Shown here: positions 1 through 7,302 of the stretch, piece by piece
Numbering within the stretch: position 1 is the first letter of the stretch
Layout: each line of letters begins with the position of its first letter
NCBI GenBank assembly: GCA_018713485.1
Contig: DVOQ01000057.1
Span: 1 to 43,282 of the forward strand
Length of the DNA stretch: 43,282 nucleotides
Source: Candidatus Avisuccinivibrio pullicola
Lineage (GTDB): Bacteria; Pseudomonadota; Gammaproteobacteria; Enterobacterales; Succinivibrionaceae
Direction of reading: 5' to 3'
Notes under the pieces: generated by a model
What the model was told of the DNA's origin: nothing
The model's database searches: none
What the model saw: the letters and a program-made list of their open reading frames with translations, nothing else
Position numbers and translations under genes: made by a program

Positions 1-74
1 TTTTCCTTTCTGAGGGCCTCATTCATGAGCATGGCGTCCACGCGGGCCTGCTCCTCTCTGTCAAAACAGTACAT
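1..74 (-). pseudogene. Third copy of the Rpn C-terminal tail (cut by window edge)
   Basis: On the minus strand from 74 this reads MYCFDREEQARVDAMLMNE..., identical in sequence to the start of the tail copy at 105-380 and exactly 306 bp away. It runs off the left edge, so neither its end nor the number of further copies is visible. It lacks the nuclease domain. Confidence 0.8.
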
Positions 75-104
75 GGCTGTCTTTTACGCTGTAAGCGGCT
101 CTCC

Positions 105-380
105 TCAGGACTTAGCGGGAAAATCCGCGTCGGTAAGAGCATCGCCCTTTCGCGCCCTTTCCAGCAGAGCGTCGGAAAGACCCGTGCTCTCCTGGATTTG
201 CGCCATGGTTAAGCCGAGCTTAAACATGTTTTTAGCAGTGTTAAATATGCCACGGGCCTCGCCGCGGGCTTCACCGCGGGCCTCGCCTATCGCTATGCCG
301 CTTTCTTTTTCCTTTCTGAGGGCCTCATTCATGAGCATGGCGTCCACGCGGGCCTGCTCCTCTCTGTCAAAACAGTACAT
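105..380 (-). pseudogene. Duplicated Rpn C-terminal tail, possible free-standing small protein
   Basis: A 91-codon frame matching the last ~90 residues of the adjacent Rpn protein, with no nuclease domain. It keeps the variable Gly-Glu-Ala-Arg repeat and the helical end (AKNMFKLGLTMAQIQESTGLSDALLERARKG). The ATG at 380 has no well-placed ribosome site. An in-frame GTG at 347 has AGAGGAG nine bases upstream, giving an 80-residue product the same length as the internal-start product of the complete gene. It is either a silent cassette for tail exchange or an expressed small protein; the sequence does not decide. Family knowledge: Rpn genes are known to encode C-terminal small antitoxin-like proteins from internal starts. 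Confidence 0.7.
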
Positions 381-410
381 GGCTGTCTTTTACGCTGTAA
401 GCGGCTCTCC

Positions 411-1472
411 TCAGGACCTAGCGGGAAAATCCGCGTCGGTAAGAGCCTCGCCCTTTCGCGCCCTTTCCAGCAGCGCGTCGGAAAGCCCCGTGAACTGCTT
501 GATCTGCGCCATGGTGAAACCGAGCTTAAACAGGTTCTTGGCGATGCTGAAGCTTTTTCTCAGAGCGCCCTTAGCTTCACCGCGGGTCTCACCAAGCTCT
601 ATGCCGCTTTCCTTTTCCTTTCTGAGGGCCTCATTCATGAGCATGGCGTCCACGCGGGCCTGTTCCTCGCTGTCAAAATAGCGCTTTAAATTGTCATAAT
701 CAGCAACAAAGTCCATTTCCATACGCTCCAGTCCGGCAAAAATCGGATCATCCTCAGTGTACTTAAGAGCTCCCGGCCCCGGCACGCTCCTGTTCCTGAA
801 ATACTGCAACCACCGCAGCAGTCTTCTCCGGGAACGGATCTCAGGGCACTTGGGAACTTCTATGAAGTAGAGATACAGCTTGTCGCTGCCCAGTATCTCC
901 GGATGGTTGCGGTGCAGGAGCGCGAAGGGATGCACGAACTCCTCCGGCAGTTCCCTGAACAGCTCCTGACTTAACAGATTGATGACGATAACCGGCTTTA
1001 AGCGCTCCTTCGTGGCCAGAGCGGCCGTGTCGGAGGCGGTACCGGCTGTGTCCTTAACGCGCCCCGTTTTCCCTGCGGTGTTATCCATGCCCTGCCTTGA
1101 CGAGGAGGTGAAGAGCCTTGCGAAGTTAAACAGGCTCTTGTCCTTAATGCCGGGCCTGAGGTACTGGTAAACCTCGATATTGATGAGCTGTCCCTGCGAG
1201 GTCTCAACGAGGATGTCGAGCACGGCACCGCGCTCGTTAAGGTGTTCCTTAATCAGCTCGCGGTCAGGGTAGCGGATGGAGGTGATGGTTTCCCCCTGCT
1301 CCATGCAGGGCGGAAGCTCTTCCTCAAAGATGGCGTTTAGCAAATCAAGAATATAGGACTGATGCCCGGGCATGGCGAGCACGTGTTTGACCCACACGTC
1401 GCTTAAGCGCGAGAATTCCTTGAGGGGCTTTCCTTTGTAGACAGGAACGGTATAGGGTTTCTTCTCGGTCAT
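411..1472 (-). CDS. Rpn-family recombination-promoting nuclease / PD-(D/E)XK nuclease family transposase
   Basis: A 353-residue protein of the Rpn family (formerly 'putative transposase', PDDEXK_2-type nuclease), DNA endonucleases linked to recombination and phage defence. The N-terminus has the family opening (LSDVWVKHVLAMPGHQSYILDLLN), followed by the core LDILVETSQGQLINIEVYQ, where Asp and Glu-x-Tyr fit a PD-(D/E)XK site, and LKPVIVINLLSQELF in the middle. The C-terminal ~80 residues are the Gly-Glu-rich variable tail. I chose ATG 1472 because GGGAGGAAA sits 4-12 bases upstream and a TATAAT box lies at 1506-1501; the frame is open to 1625, but that extension would contain the promoter. The gene follows hslU in the same direction across two hairpins, so it is probably independently transcribed. 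The 3' end is duplicated downstream. Confidence 0.85.
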   Translation of the reverse strand: MTEKKPYTVPVYKGKPLKEFSRLSDVWVKHVLAMPGHQSYILDLLNAIFEEELPPCMEQGETITSIRYPDRELIKEHLNERGAVLDILVETSQGQLINIEVYQYLRPGIKDKSLFNFARLFTSSSRQGMDNTAGKTGRVKDTAGTASDTAALATKERLKPVIVINLLSQELFRELPEEFVHPFALLHRNHPEILGSDKLYLYFIEVPKCPEIRSRRRLLRWLQYFRNRSVPGPGALKYTEDDPIFAGLERMEMDFVADYDNLKRYFDSEEQARVDAMLMNEALRKEKESGIELGETRGEAKGALRKSFSIAKNLFKLGFTMAQIKQFTGLSDALLERARKGEALTDADFPARS

Positions 1473-1500
1473 CCGCTTTCCTCCCGGAAGCTTTTTACGC

Positions 1501-1506
1501 ATTATA
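1501..1506 (-). promoter_or_regulatory. -10 box (TATAAT) of the rpn promoter
   Basis: The minus strand reads GGCTATAATGCG, 29 bases before the chosen ATG, with a perfect -10 hexamer. No good -35 is seen at 17 bases (CTTCAG region), so strength is uncertain. Confidence 0.5.
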
Positions 1507-1645
1507 GCCTGAAACCGCCTGCCTGAAGATGCGGATGGACGGGGATATCTGTTGTGCAGAAGAGGTAAGGCCGCAGTTCGGAGCTGTGAACTAAAGCTTA
1601 ATCGGTAAAGGAGGCAGTCCTGCATAATCCCCGGAAAGTGATTTC

Positions 1646-1714
1646 TCAGGGGACGGGGAGTCTTCTGCCCTGTCCCCTGATCACGTCAGGCCCCCGCCGC
1701 TTAAGACGGGGGCC
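1646..1714. terminator. Two tandem hairpins between hslU and rpn
   Basis: Hairpin one: GGCCCCCG (1689-1696) pairs with CGGGGGCC (1707-1714) just after the hslU stop. Hairpin two: TCAGGGGAC (1646-1654) pairs with GTCCCCTGA (1672-1680), extended by GGGG/CCCT inside. Neither is followed by a clear T-run on the minus strand, so they may be a weak terminator or mRNA 3'-end protectors rather than a standard intrinsic terminator. Confidence 0.5.
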
Positions 1715-1719
1715 GCTTG

Positions 1720-3045
1720 CTAGAGAATATAGCGGCTTAAATCCTCGTCCTTTACGAGATCGGAGAGGTGCGCGTCTACATAATCCTCGTCCACGGTGAG
1801 CGTGGTGCCGGCCTTGTCCGAGGCGCTAAAGGAGATCTCCTCCAGGAGCTTCTCCATCAGGGTATGGAGACGGCGGGCCCCGATATTCTCGGTGCGCTCG
1901 TTGACCGTGAAGGCATCCTCGGCGATGCGGCGGATCGCGCCGTCGGTAAAGATTAGGTTCACGCCCTCGGTCTTTAAAAGCATCTCATACTGCTTGGTGA
2001 GCGAGGCATGAGGCTCTTTCAGGATGCGCTCGAAATCATCGGTGGTGAGGGCCTTTAACTCCACGCGGATGGGAAGACGTCCCTGCAGCTCCGGAATGAG
2101 ATCGGAGGGCTTGGAGAGCGAGAAAGCGCCCGAGGCGATAAAGAGGATATGATCGGTGCGCACCATGCCGTACTTGGTGCTGATCTGACAGCCCTCGATA
2201 AGCGGCAGCAGATCGCGCTGCACGCCCTGACGCGAGACGTCGGCGTGCGAGCCGGAGCTGTCCTGACCGCAGATCTTGTCAATCTCGTCGATAAAGACGA
2301 TACCGTGATTCTCGACCAGGGAGACGGCCTCGCTGCGCAGATCATCGTTCTTGGTGAGCTTGTCGGCCTCTTCCTCGGTCAGCATCTTGAAGGCGTCCCT
2401 CACCTTGACCTTGCGCTTGACGGTGCGCCCCTGGGTCATGGTATCAAAGAGCGACTGCAGCTGATTGTTCATCTCCTCCATGGCCGAGGAGCCGCTGATG
2501 ACACTGACCGAAGGTCCCTGATCGCGCAGCTCGATTTCAATTTCCTTGTCATCAAGGGCGTGCTCGCGCAACTGCTTTCTGAAGTACTGCCGCGTGGGAT
2601 TGCTTTCCTTTTCCTCGCTCGACATGGGCCCGGGCGGCACTAAAACGTCGAGAATGCGCTCCTCGGCGGCGTCCTCGGCGCGCACGCGGTTTTTGGTAAA
2701 GGCTCTCTCGCGGACCATCTTCATGGAGACGTCGGCTAACTCGCGGATAATCGAGTCCACTTCCTTGCCCACGTAGCCCACCTCGGTGTACTTGGTGGCC
2801 TCCACCTTGATAAAGGGGGCCCTGGCGAGGGAGGCGAGGCGGCGGGCGATCTCGGTCTTACCCACGCCCGTGGGGCCAATCATGAGGATGTTCTTGGGGA
2901 AGATCTCCTGACGGAGCTTCGGATCTAACTGCATACGGCGCCAGCGGTTGCGCAGGGCAATGGCCACGGCTTTCTTGGCCTCGCTCTGACCGATGATATG
3001 GCGGTCGAGCTCGCTGACTATTTCACGGGGGGTTAACTCACTCAT
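1720..3045 (-). CDS. hslU: HslU, ATPase subunit of the HslVU protease
   Basis: A 441-residue AAA+ unfoldase (E. coli HslU has 443) that feeds substrates into the HslV peptidase in the cytoplasm. Seen: Walker [16 protein letters not shown] near residue 60, the inserted I-domain in the middle, Walker [12 protein letters not shown] near 250, the sensor region, and the C-terminal EDLSRYIL tail that docks into HslV. The start is ATG 3045 ([20 protein letters not shown], the conserved N-terminus); the frame is open further upstream, but that would run into hslV. It overlaps the hslV stop by 8 nt, indicating translational coupling. Confidence 0.98.
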   Translation of the reverse strand: MSELTPREIVSELDRHIIGQSEAKKAVAIALRNRWRRMQLDPKLRQEIFPKNILMIGPTGVGKTEIARRLASLARAPFIKVEATKYTEVGYVGKEVDSIIRELADVSMKMVRERAFTKNRVRAEDAAEERILDVLVPPGPMSSEEKESNPTRQYFRKQLREHALDDKEIEIELRDQGPSVSVISGSSAMEEMNNQLQSLFDTMTQGRTVKRKVKVRDAFKMLTEEEADKLTKNDDLRSEAVSLVENHGIVFIDEIDKICGQDSSGSHADVSRQGVQRDLLPLIEGCQISTKYGMVRTDHILFIASGAFSLSKPSDLIPELQGRLPIRVELKALTTDDFERILKEPHASLTKQYEMLLKTEGVNLIFTDGAIRRIAEDAFTVNERTENIGARRLHTLMEKLLEEISFSASDKAGTTLTVDEDYVDAHLSDLVKDEDLSRYIL

Positions 3046-3571
3046 CGCACTTAATAGTCTCAATAACATGATTCTGATTGGTGAACACGCAGATGTCACC
3101 GGCTATTTCGAGGGCCTTTTTGACGATCTCCCCGGCACTGAGATCAGTGTTGTAGTAAAGAGCCCGCGCCGCGGCGAGAGCGTAATTGCCGCCCGATCCC
3201 GTGGCGAGAATGTCATCGTCCATCTTCACGACGTCACCCGTTCCGGAGATGAGGAAGGAGGCGCGCTTGTCCGCGACGATGAGAATAGCCTCTAATTTGC
3301 GCAGCGCACGATCGGTGCGCCACGATTTGGCTAAGGCCACGCAGGCGCGCTCTAAAATCCCGCCATGCTCCTCTAACTTGCTCTCAAAGAGATCGAGTAA
3401 GGTAAAGGCGTCGGCGGTGGAGCCTGCAAAACCGGCTATGACCTGATTTTTAAACAGGCGGCGCACTTTAAGGGCATTGCCCTTCAAGACCGTGCTCTGC
3501 CCCATGGTGACCTGTCCGTCACCGCCCACGGCGACCTCGCCGTTACGGCGTACCGAGACAATGGTTGTCAT
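3038..3571 (-). CDS. hslV: HslV, peptidase subunit of the HslVU protease
   Basis: A 177-residue threonine peptidase, the proteasome-beta-like core of HslVU. It begins [11 protein letters not shown]; Thr2 becomes the catalytic N-terminal nucleophile after removal of Met. The motifs [27 protein letters not shown] and [14 protein letters not shown] match the E. coli protein along its length. AAGGAG lies five bases before ATG 3571. It is 11 nt downstream of the SPOR-protein gene and overlaps hslU, so it belongs to a SPOR–hslV–hslU transcription unit. Confidence 0.98.
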   Translation of the reverse strand: MTTIVSVRRNGEVAVGGDGQVTMGQSTVLKGNALKVRRLFKNQVIAGFAGSTADAFTLLDLFESKLEEHGGILERACVALAKSWRTDRALRKLEAILIVADKRASFLISGTGDVVKMDDDILATGSGGNYALAAARALYYNTDLSAGEIVKKALEIAGDICVFTNQNHVIETIKCDE

Positions 3572-3582
3572 GCACTCTCCTT

Positions 3583-4260
3583 TTAATGTGCCGTCGGTTC
3601 ATCGACGAGCGCGCAGCGGCTTACTAAGCCCTGCTCGCCTAACTGATTGAATTCCGTGCGTGCCGCGTCGCGGCTGACGTAGGGGCCTAATTTGAGCTGA
3701 TAGCGCCCTTCGCTGTTCTGCACCACTTCCGAGGTCTGTCCCTGGAAGGCGATAAGCGCTTTCTGTCCCTCAGCCTCGCTCTGCGTGGCGAAGCTGTCAC
3801 AGTAAAGGAAGGCGCCCATGGTGGTACCTGAAGGCAGCGGCTCGCTCCCCCGGGAAGTCGTGTCAGGAGAAGGGGGCTCAACGGGAACGCTTTCCGTTAC
3901 CTGAGACTGAGGAGCCTCTTCCGCTGAGGGCAGTGGCGCCGTGGGATCTGCGACAGGCGCAGAGCTTTCCTTCATTCCCGCGAAGGGATCGGCCGGAGGT
4001 GCGGCGGGTGCATCGTCCTTTAACAGGGTGGTGTAATCGTATTTCTGCGCGGCCGGCACTTTCTCAGTACCATCTAGCGTGAGCGCTCCGCTCTGACCTT
4101 CCGTCTGTACCGTGTTCTGCGGCGGCGTCACGGGATCATTGGAGGCACTCAGGGAAATTAAAAAGAAGATGAAAGCCATCACGATGGCGAGCAGGGCTCC
4201 AAGCAGAACCAGCTTTTTACGATCGGAGAGAAACGTGCGGCTCAGGTTTTTGAAATCCAT
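3583..4260 (-). CDS. SPOR-domain inner-membrane protein (FtsN-like)
   Basis: About 225 residues: a short basic cytoplasmic N-terminus ([14 protein letters not shown]), one membrane segment ([21 protein letters not shown]), a long Pro/Ser/Thr/Ala-rich periplasmic linker, and a C-terminal SPOR fold ([20 protein letters not shown] ... [21 protein letters not shown]). SPOR domains bind glycan strands stripped of stem peptides at the division septum. Its place directly before hslVU matches ftsN of E. coli, but I do not see FtsN's essential short helices, so I stop at 'FtsN-like'. The start is ATG 4260; an in-frame GTG at 4272 is an alternative, and neither has a strong ribosome site. Confidence 0.8.
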   Translation of the reverse strand: MDFKNLSRTFLSDRKKLVLLGALLAIVMAFIFFLISLSASNDPVTPPQNTVQTEGQSGALTLDGTEKVPAAQKYDYTTLLKDDAPAAPPADPFAGMKESSAPVADPTAPLPSAEEAPQSQVTESVPVEPPSPDTTSRGSEPLPSGTTMGAFLYCDSFATQSEAEGQKALIAFQGQTSEVVQNSEGRYQLKLGPYVSRDAARTEFNQLGEQGLVSRCALVDEPTAH

Positions 4261-4283
4261 GATGTATGTCACTTGCGGGGAAC

Positions 4284-4310
4284 AGCCCCCATATGTTTTA
4301 CATGGGGGCT
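4284..4310 (-). terminator. Hairpin between argS and the SPOR gene
   Basis: AGCCCCCAT (4284-4292) and ATGGGGGCT (4302-4310) form a perfect 9-bp stem with a 9-base loop, 20 bases after the argS stop. It is followed on the minus strand by GTTCCCC, not a T-run, so it may be a partial terminator or processing site that lowers read-through. Confidence 0.45.
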
Positions 4311-4329
4311 TTGGAGAAGAGATTAAAGA

Positions 4330-6066
4330 CTACATTTGCTCCATGACACGGATGCCAAGGAGATTTAAGCCCTGCTTTAACACACGGGAGGTGAGATCGC
4401 AGAGGGCCAGACGACTGGCGCGTACCTCGTCGCTCACGCCCTCCTTTAATACGGGGCAGGACTCATAGAAGCGCATGAAGGTGCCCGAGAGCTCATAGAG
4501 ATAGGTGCACAGTAAATGCGGCATGGCCTTGTCTCCCACCTGACGCACCGCCTCGGGGAAGGCTGTGAGCTTGTTCGCCAGGGCGGTCTCGGCCTCCTCG
4601 TTGAGGATAAAGTTACCGGGTTTTTTATCCGTCTTTCTGAAGATGGCGCGGATCCGCGAATAAGCGTACTGAAGGTAGGGCGCGGTATTACCGTCGAAAG
4701 CTAACATCAGATCCCAGTCAAAGATGTAGTCGGTGGTGCGGTTCTTGGAGAGATCGGCGTATTTGACGGCACCCACGGCGATGTTGTGGATGACCTCCCT
4801 GCGGATGTCTCCTTCTAAGGCAGAGCCGCGCTCCTCAAGGAGCTTACTTACGCGCTCTTCGGCCTCGTCAAGGAGATCCTTTAATTTCACGGTGCCGCCG
4901 GTGCGGGTCTTAAAGGGCCGTCCGTCACGTCCGAGCATCATGCCGAAGGCGTCGTGCTCGACGGAGACGTTAGCGGGCAGATAACCCGCCTTACGGGCGA
5001 TGGTCCACGCCTCCATGAGATGCTGATGCTGACGGGAGTCGATGAAATAGAGAATGCGCTCGGCCTTTAAGGTATCGACGCGGTATTTGACGCAGGCGAT
5101 ATCGGTGGTGGTATAGAGATAACCGCCGTCCTTCTTGCGCACGATAACGCCCATGGGCTGACCGTCACGGTTGGTGAACTCGTTTAAGTAGACCACCATG
5201 GCGCCGTCATCCTCGACCGCGAGTCCCTTTGAGGTGAGATCGGCCACGATCCCGGGGAGCATGGGATTGTAGAGCGACTCACCCATGACGTCTTTTTCCG
5301 TTAAGGTGACATCGAGGCGATCGTAAATGCGCTGATTCTGCTCCATGGTCATGGTGACTAATTTCTGCCACATCGCCTTGCAGTAGGGATCGCCGCCCTG
5401 TAAGAGCACCACGTAGCGGCGGGCGGTCACCGCGAAGTCGGGATCGCTGTCATAAGCCTGCTTGGCCTCGCGGTAGAAAGCCTCGAAATCGCTTAAGTCC
5501 ATGCCCTCGCCGGACTCGTTTTCCTTGCGCTCTAAATAGGCGATGAGCATGCCAAACTGCGTGCCCCAGTCACCGACGTGATTGGCCCGTATGACGTCAT
5601 GCCCGAGGAACTCGAGGGTGCGCACGACCGCGTCCCCGATCACGGTGGAACGGATATGGTGCACGGCCATTTCCTTGGCGACATTGGGGGCCGAATAGTC
5701 CACGACCACGCGCTGCGGCTTATCCGCCTTCGCCACGCCTAAACGCGGATCGGCGAGCATGGCGCTTAAGGTCGCGCACAGGCTCTCGTCCGAGACGAAG
5801 AAATTGATGAAGCCAGGTCCCGCGATTTCGGTTTTGGCGATCCGGGGATCGTGAGGGAGGTGAGCGATGATCTCCTCAGCTAAGGCGCGGGGATTCTGAT
5901 GCAGGCTCTTGGACAGCATTAAGGCCACGTTGGAGGCAAAATCGCCGTGGCTCTTGTCCCTGGTGCGGTCAACGCGCAGCGCGCTTAAAAGATTCTTATC
6001 AATATCATAAGTGGCAGAAAGCTGCTGCAGACTGCTCTTGATGAGGGATACGAGTTGCTCTTTCAT
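4330..6066 (-). CDS. argS: Arginine--tRNA ligase
   Basis: A 578-residue class I aminoacyl-tRNA synthetase (E. coli ArgS has 577) charging tRNA-Arg. Seen: an N-terminal Add-1-type domain, the signature region APNVAKEM...[49 protein letters not shown] in the KMSKS area (ArgRS enzymes often lack a strict KMSKS), and the C-terminal DALR anticodon-binding domain. The HIGH element reads AVHH instead of the HVGH of E. coli. I chose ATG 6066 by length; a TTG at 6093 would add nine residues, and neither has a clear ribosome site. Confidence 0.96.
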   Translation of the reverse strand: MKEQLVSLIKSSLQQLSATYDIDKNLLSALRVDRTRDKSHGDFASNVALMLSKSLHQNPRALAEEIIAHLPHDPRIAKTEIAGPGFINFFVSDESLCATLSAMLADPRLGVAKADKPQRVVVDYSAPNVAKEMAVHHIRSTVIGDAVVRTLEFLGHDVIRANHVGDWGTQFGMLIAYLERKENESGEGMDLSDFEAFYREAKQAYDSDPDFAVTARRYVVLLQGGDPYCKAMWQKLVTMTMEQNQRIYDRLDVTLTEKDVMGESLYNPMLPGIVADLTSKGLAVEDDGAMVVYLNEFTNRDGQPMGVIVRKKDGGYLYTTTDIACVKYRVDTLKAERILYFIDSRQHQHLMEAWTIARKAGYLPANVSVEHDAFGMMLGRDGRPFKTRTGGTVKLKDLLDEAEERVSKLLEERGSALEGDIRREVIHNIAVGAVKYADLSKNRTTDYIFDWDLMLAFDGNTAPYLQYAYSRIRAIFRKTDKKPGNFILNEEAETALANKLTAFPEAVRQVGDKAMPHLLCTYLYELSGTFMRFYESCPVLKEGVSDEVRASRLALCDLTSRVLKQGLNLLGIRVMEQM

Positions 6067-6187
6067 ATAGGTATCGGGAAAGTCCGTGGACAAAGTGAAA
6101 TAACCGAAAGCCGGCGCTCAAGGCGGGCGTCAGCATACCACAAAAATGCCCTCTGCGGGGCAGCGAGGAGGGCCGTAGCGCTCTCCT

Positions 6188-7021
6188 TCAGGGAGCAGGG
6201 TTTTCAGCAGCATCGTGCAGCGATAAGATCTGTCCCTCATCGGGTGAGTGCCAGTTTTTATATTTGAGGCCTAAGGGATCGCGCTCTTTAGTCTGAAAGA
6301 GCGACATTTCACCCGAGGTATGCCAGTCCTCAGAGCCCTTCATGCGAAAGAAGGTGACGTGTTCCTTAAGCTCACCCTCGGGTACCTTAAAGAGCGAGAT
6401 GAGTACGGGACTTTGCGTCAGCCACTCAGGCTGTGAACCTAAATGATAGGCAAAGGAGACACGGGAGCGCTCAAAGGCCTGCCCGTCGGAGGTGGCGCAT
6501 TCACGTACGGTACTGTTGCCTAAAAAGCGCGAGAATTCCCACTCGCCTACGTTGACGCTGAGATTGGGCTGCGGTCCGAACACCTCCGCCCCGGCAGCGG
6601 TTAAATCGTAAATGTACACGGGCTTTATCCTGCCGCGATCGGGCATGGTCCCTGATTTACGCGTCAGAAAACCTAAGCGCACCATCTCATCCAGGGCGCT
6701 TAAAAGGTGCGGACTTACGCTCTCCTCACGGCTGCTGACTTTTTTAAGATCGGCCGCGTCGGCGGAAATGACCATCGGGAAACCGGTGGGCATATCGCCT
6801 GACATAAACAGATCGGTATCGCACAACAGGGTCAGATCGAGGCGGTACTTACCGCCGTAACGGCTGTGGGCCTTGTCGTGATTGAAGTTATCCTGAGCGA
6901 TACTCTCAAACTGCGCTGTTCCGCTCTGTGCGTTAAGCGCTCCAGTTTCGTGATTATCACAGGAGGCTGCGAACATTAAAGCCAAAACTGACACGCAGAG
7001 CGCAGGTACAGTTTTCTGCAT
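6188..7021 (-). CDS. Predicted lipoprotein of unknown function
   Basis: A 277-residue protein that I do not recognise. It starts MQKTVPALCVSVLALMFAASC, a lipoprotein signal with lipid-attachment Cys21; the residue after Cys is Asp, which in E. coli retains lipoproteins in the inner membrane. The mature part is soluble, with no membrane segments or repeats. GAGAGG sits five bases before ATG 7021; the upstream in-frame start would lack this signal. It lies between priA and argS in the same direction, 120 nt before argS. Two stretches read like winged-helix strands (LLSALDEMVRLGFLTRKSGTM, VYIYDLTAAG), but I would not name a family on that. Confidence 0.75.
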   Translation of the reverse strand: MQKTVPALCVSVLALMFAASCDNHETGALNAQSGTAQFESIAQDNFNHDKAHSRYGGKYRLDLTLLCDTDLFMSGDMPTGFPMVISADAADLKKVSSREESVSPHLLSALDEMVRLGFLTRKSGTMPDRGRIKPVYIYDLTAAGAEVFGPQPNLSVNVGEWEFSRFLGNSTVRECATSDGQAFERSRVSFAYHLGSQPEWLTQSPVLISLFKVPEGELKEHVTFFRMKGSEDWHTSGEMSLFQTKERDPLGLKYKNWHSPDEGQILSLHDAAENPAP

Positions 7022-7302
7022 AGACGCCTCTCTTATTGTGTAGGTCTGAAACATTATAGACCACTTGAGTATACAAGGCAGGTCAGGCCTCCGGAGGGTA
7101 GTTGAGAATTTTTACTTAAAAACCTCAAAATGTGCCCTGGCGCACAAAAAGGAAAGGAGAACGCCCTGTTTAAGATCCTGAAATGTAAGCGTTTTCTTAA
7201 CTCGGGCACTTAATGCCTGATTTTTAGGCGGAATTTCTCAGGAAAAGGGACGCTGCATAGTCATATTGCAATGCAAAAACGCGAAGTGCGTCACGCAAAA
7301 AT

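Larger units (their letters stand above)
1..678. repeat. Tandem 306-bp repeats made of duplicated rpn 3' ends
   Basis: The same block recurs with a period of exactly 306 bp: the string starting TTTTCCTTTCTGAGGGCCTC is found at 1, 307 and 613. The copy ending near 678 is the genuine 3' end of the rpn gene at 411-1472 (minus strand). The other copies carry only the last part of the coding sequence plus a short spacer, and the array continues off the left edge. Copies are nearly identical at their outer parts but differ in the middle, where one encodes GEARGEARGEARG and the genuine gene GETRGEAKGALRK. As 306 is a multiple of three, all copies share one reading frame. Confidence 0.95.

Noticed and set aside
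1..680. CRISPR-like array
   Set aside because: The repeats are 306 bp, directly adjacent and coding; there are no short repeats with unique spacers and no cas genes.
25..681. Long plus-strand open frame with an internal repeat (218 codons)
   Set aside because: It is the antisense shadow of the tandem rpn tails; the repeat unit is a multiple of three, which keeps the opposite strand open too. No ribosome site, and its Ser/Ala/Arg-rich composition is typical of shadows.
1473..1625. N-terminal extension of the Rpn protein to 1625
   Set aside because: The extension spans a TATAAT box and lacks family sequence, while ATG 1472 has an excellent ribosome site and the family N-terminus.
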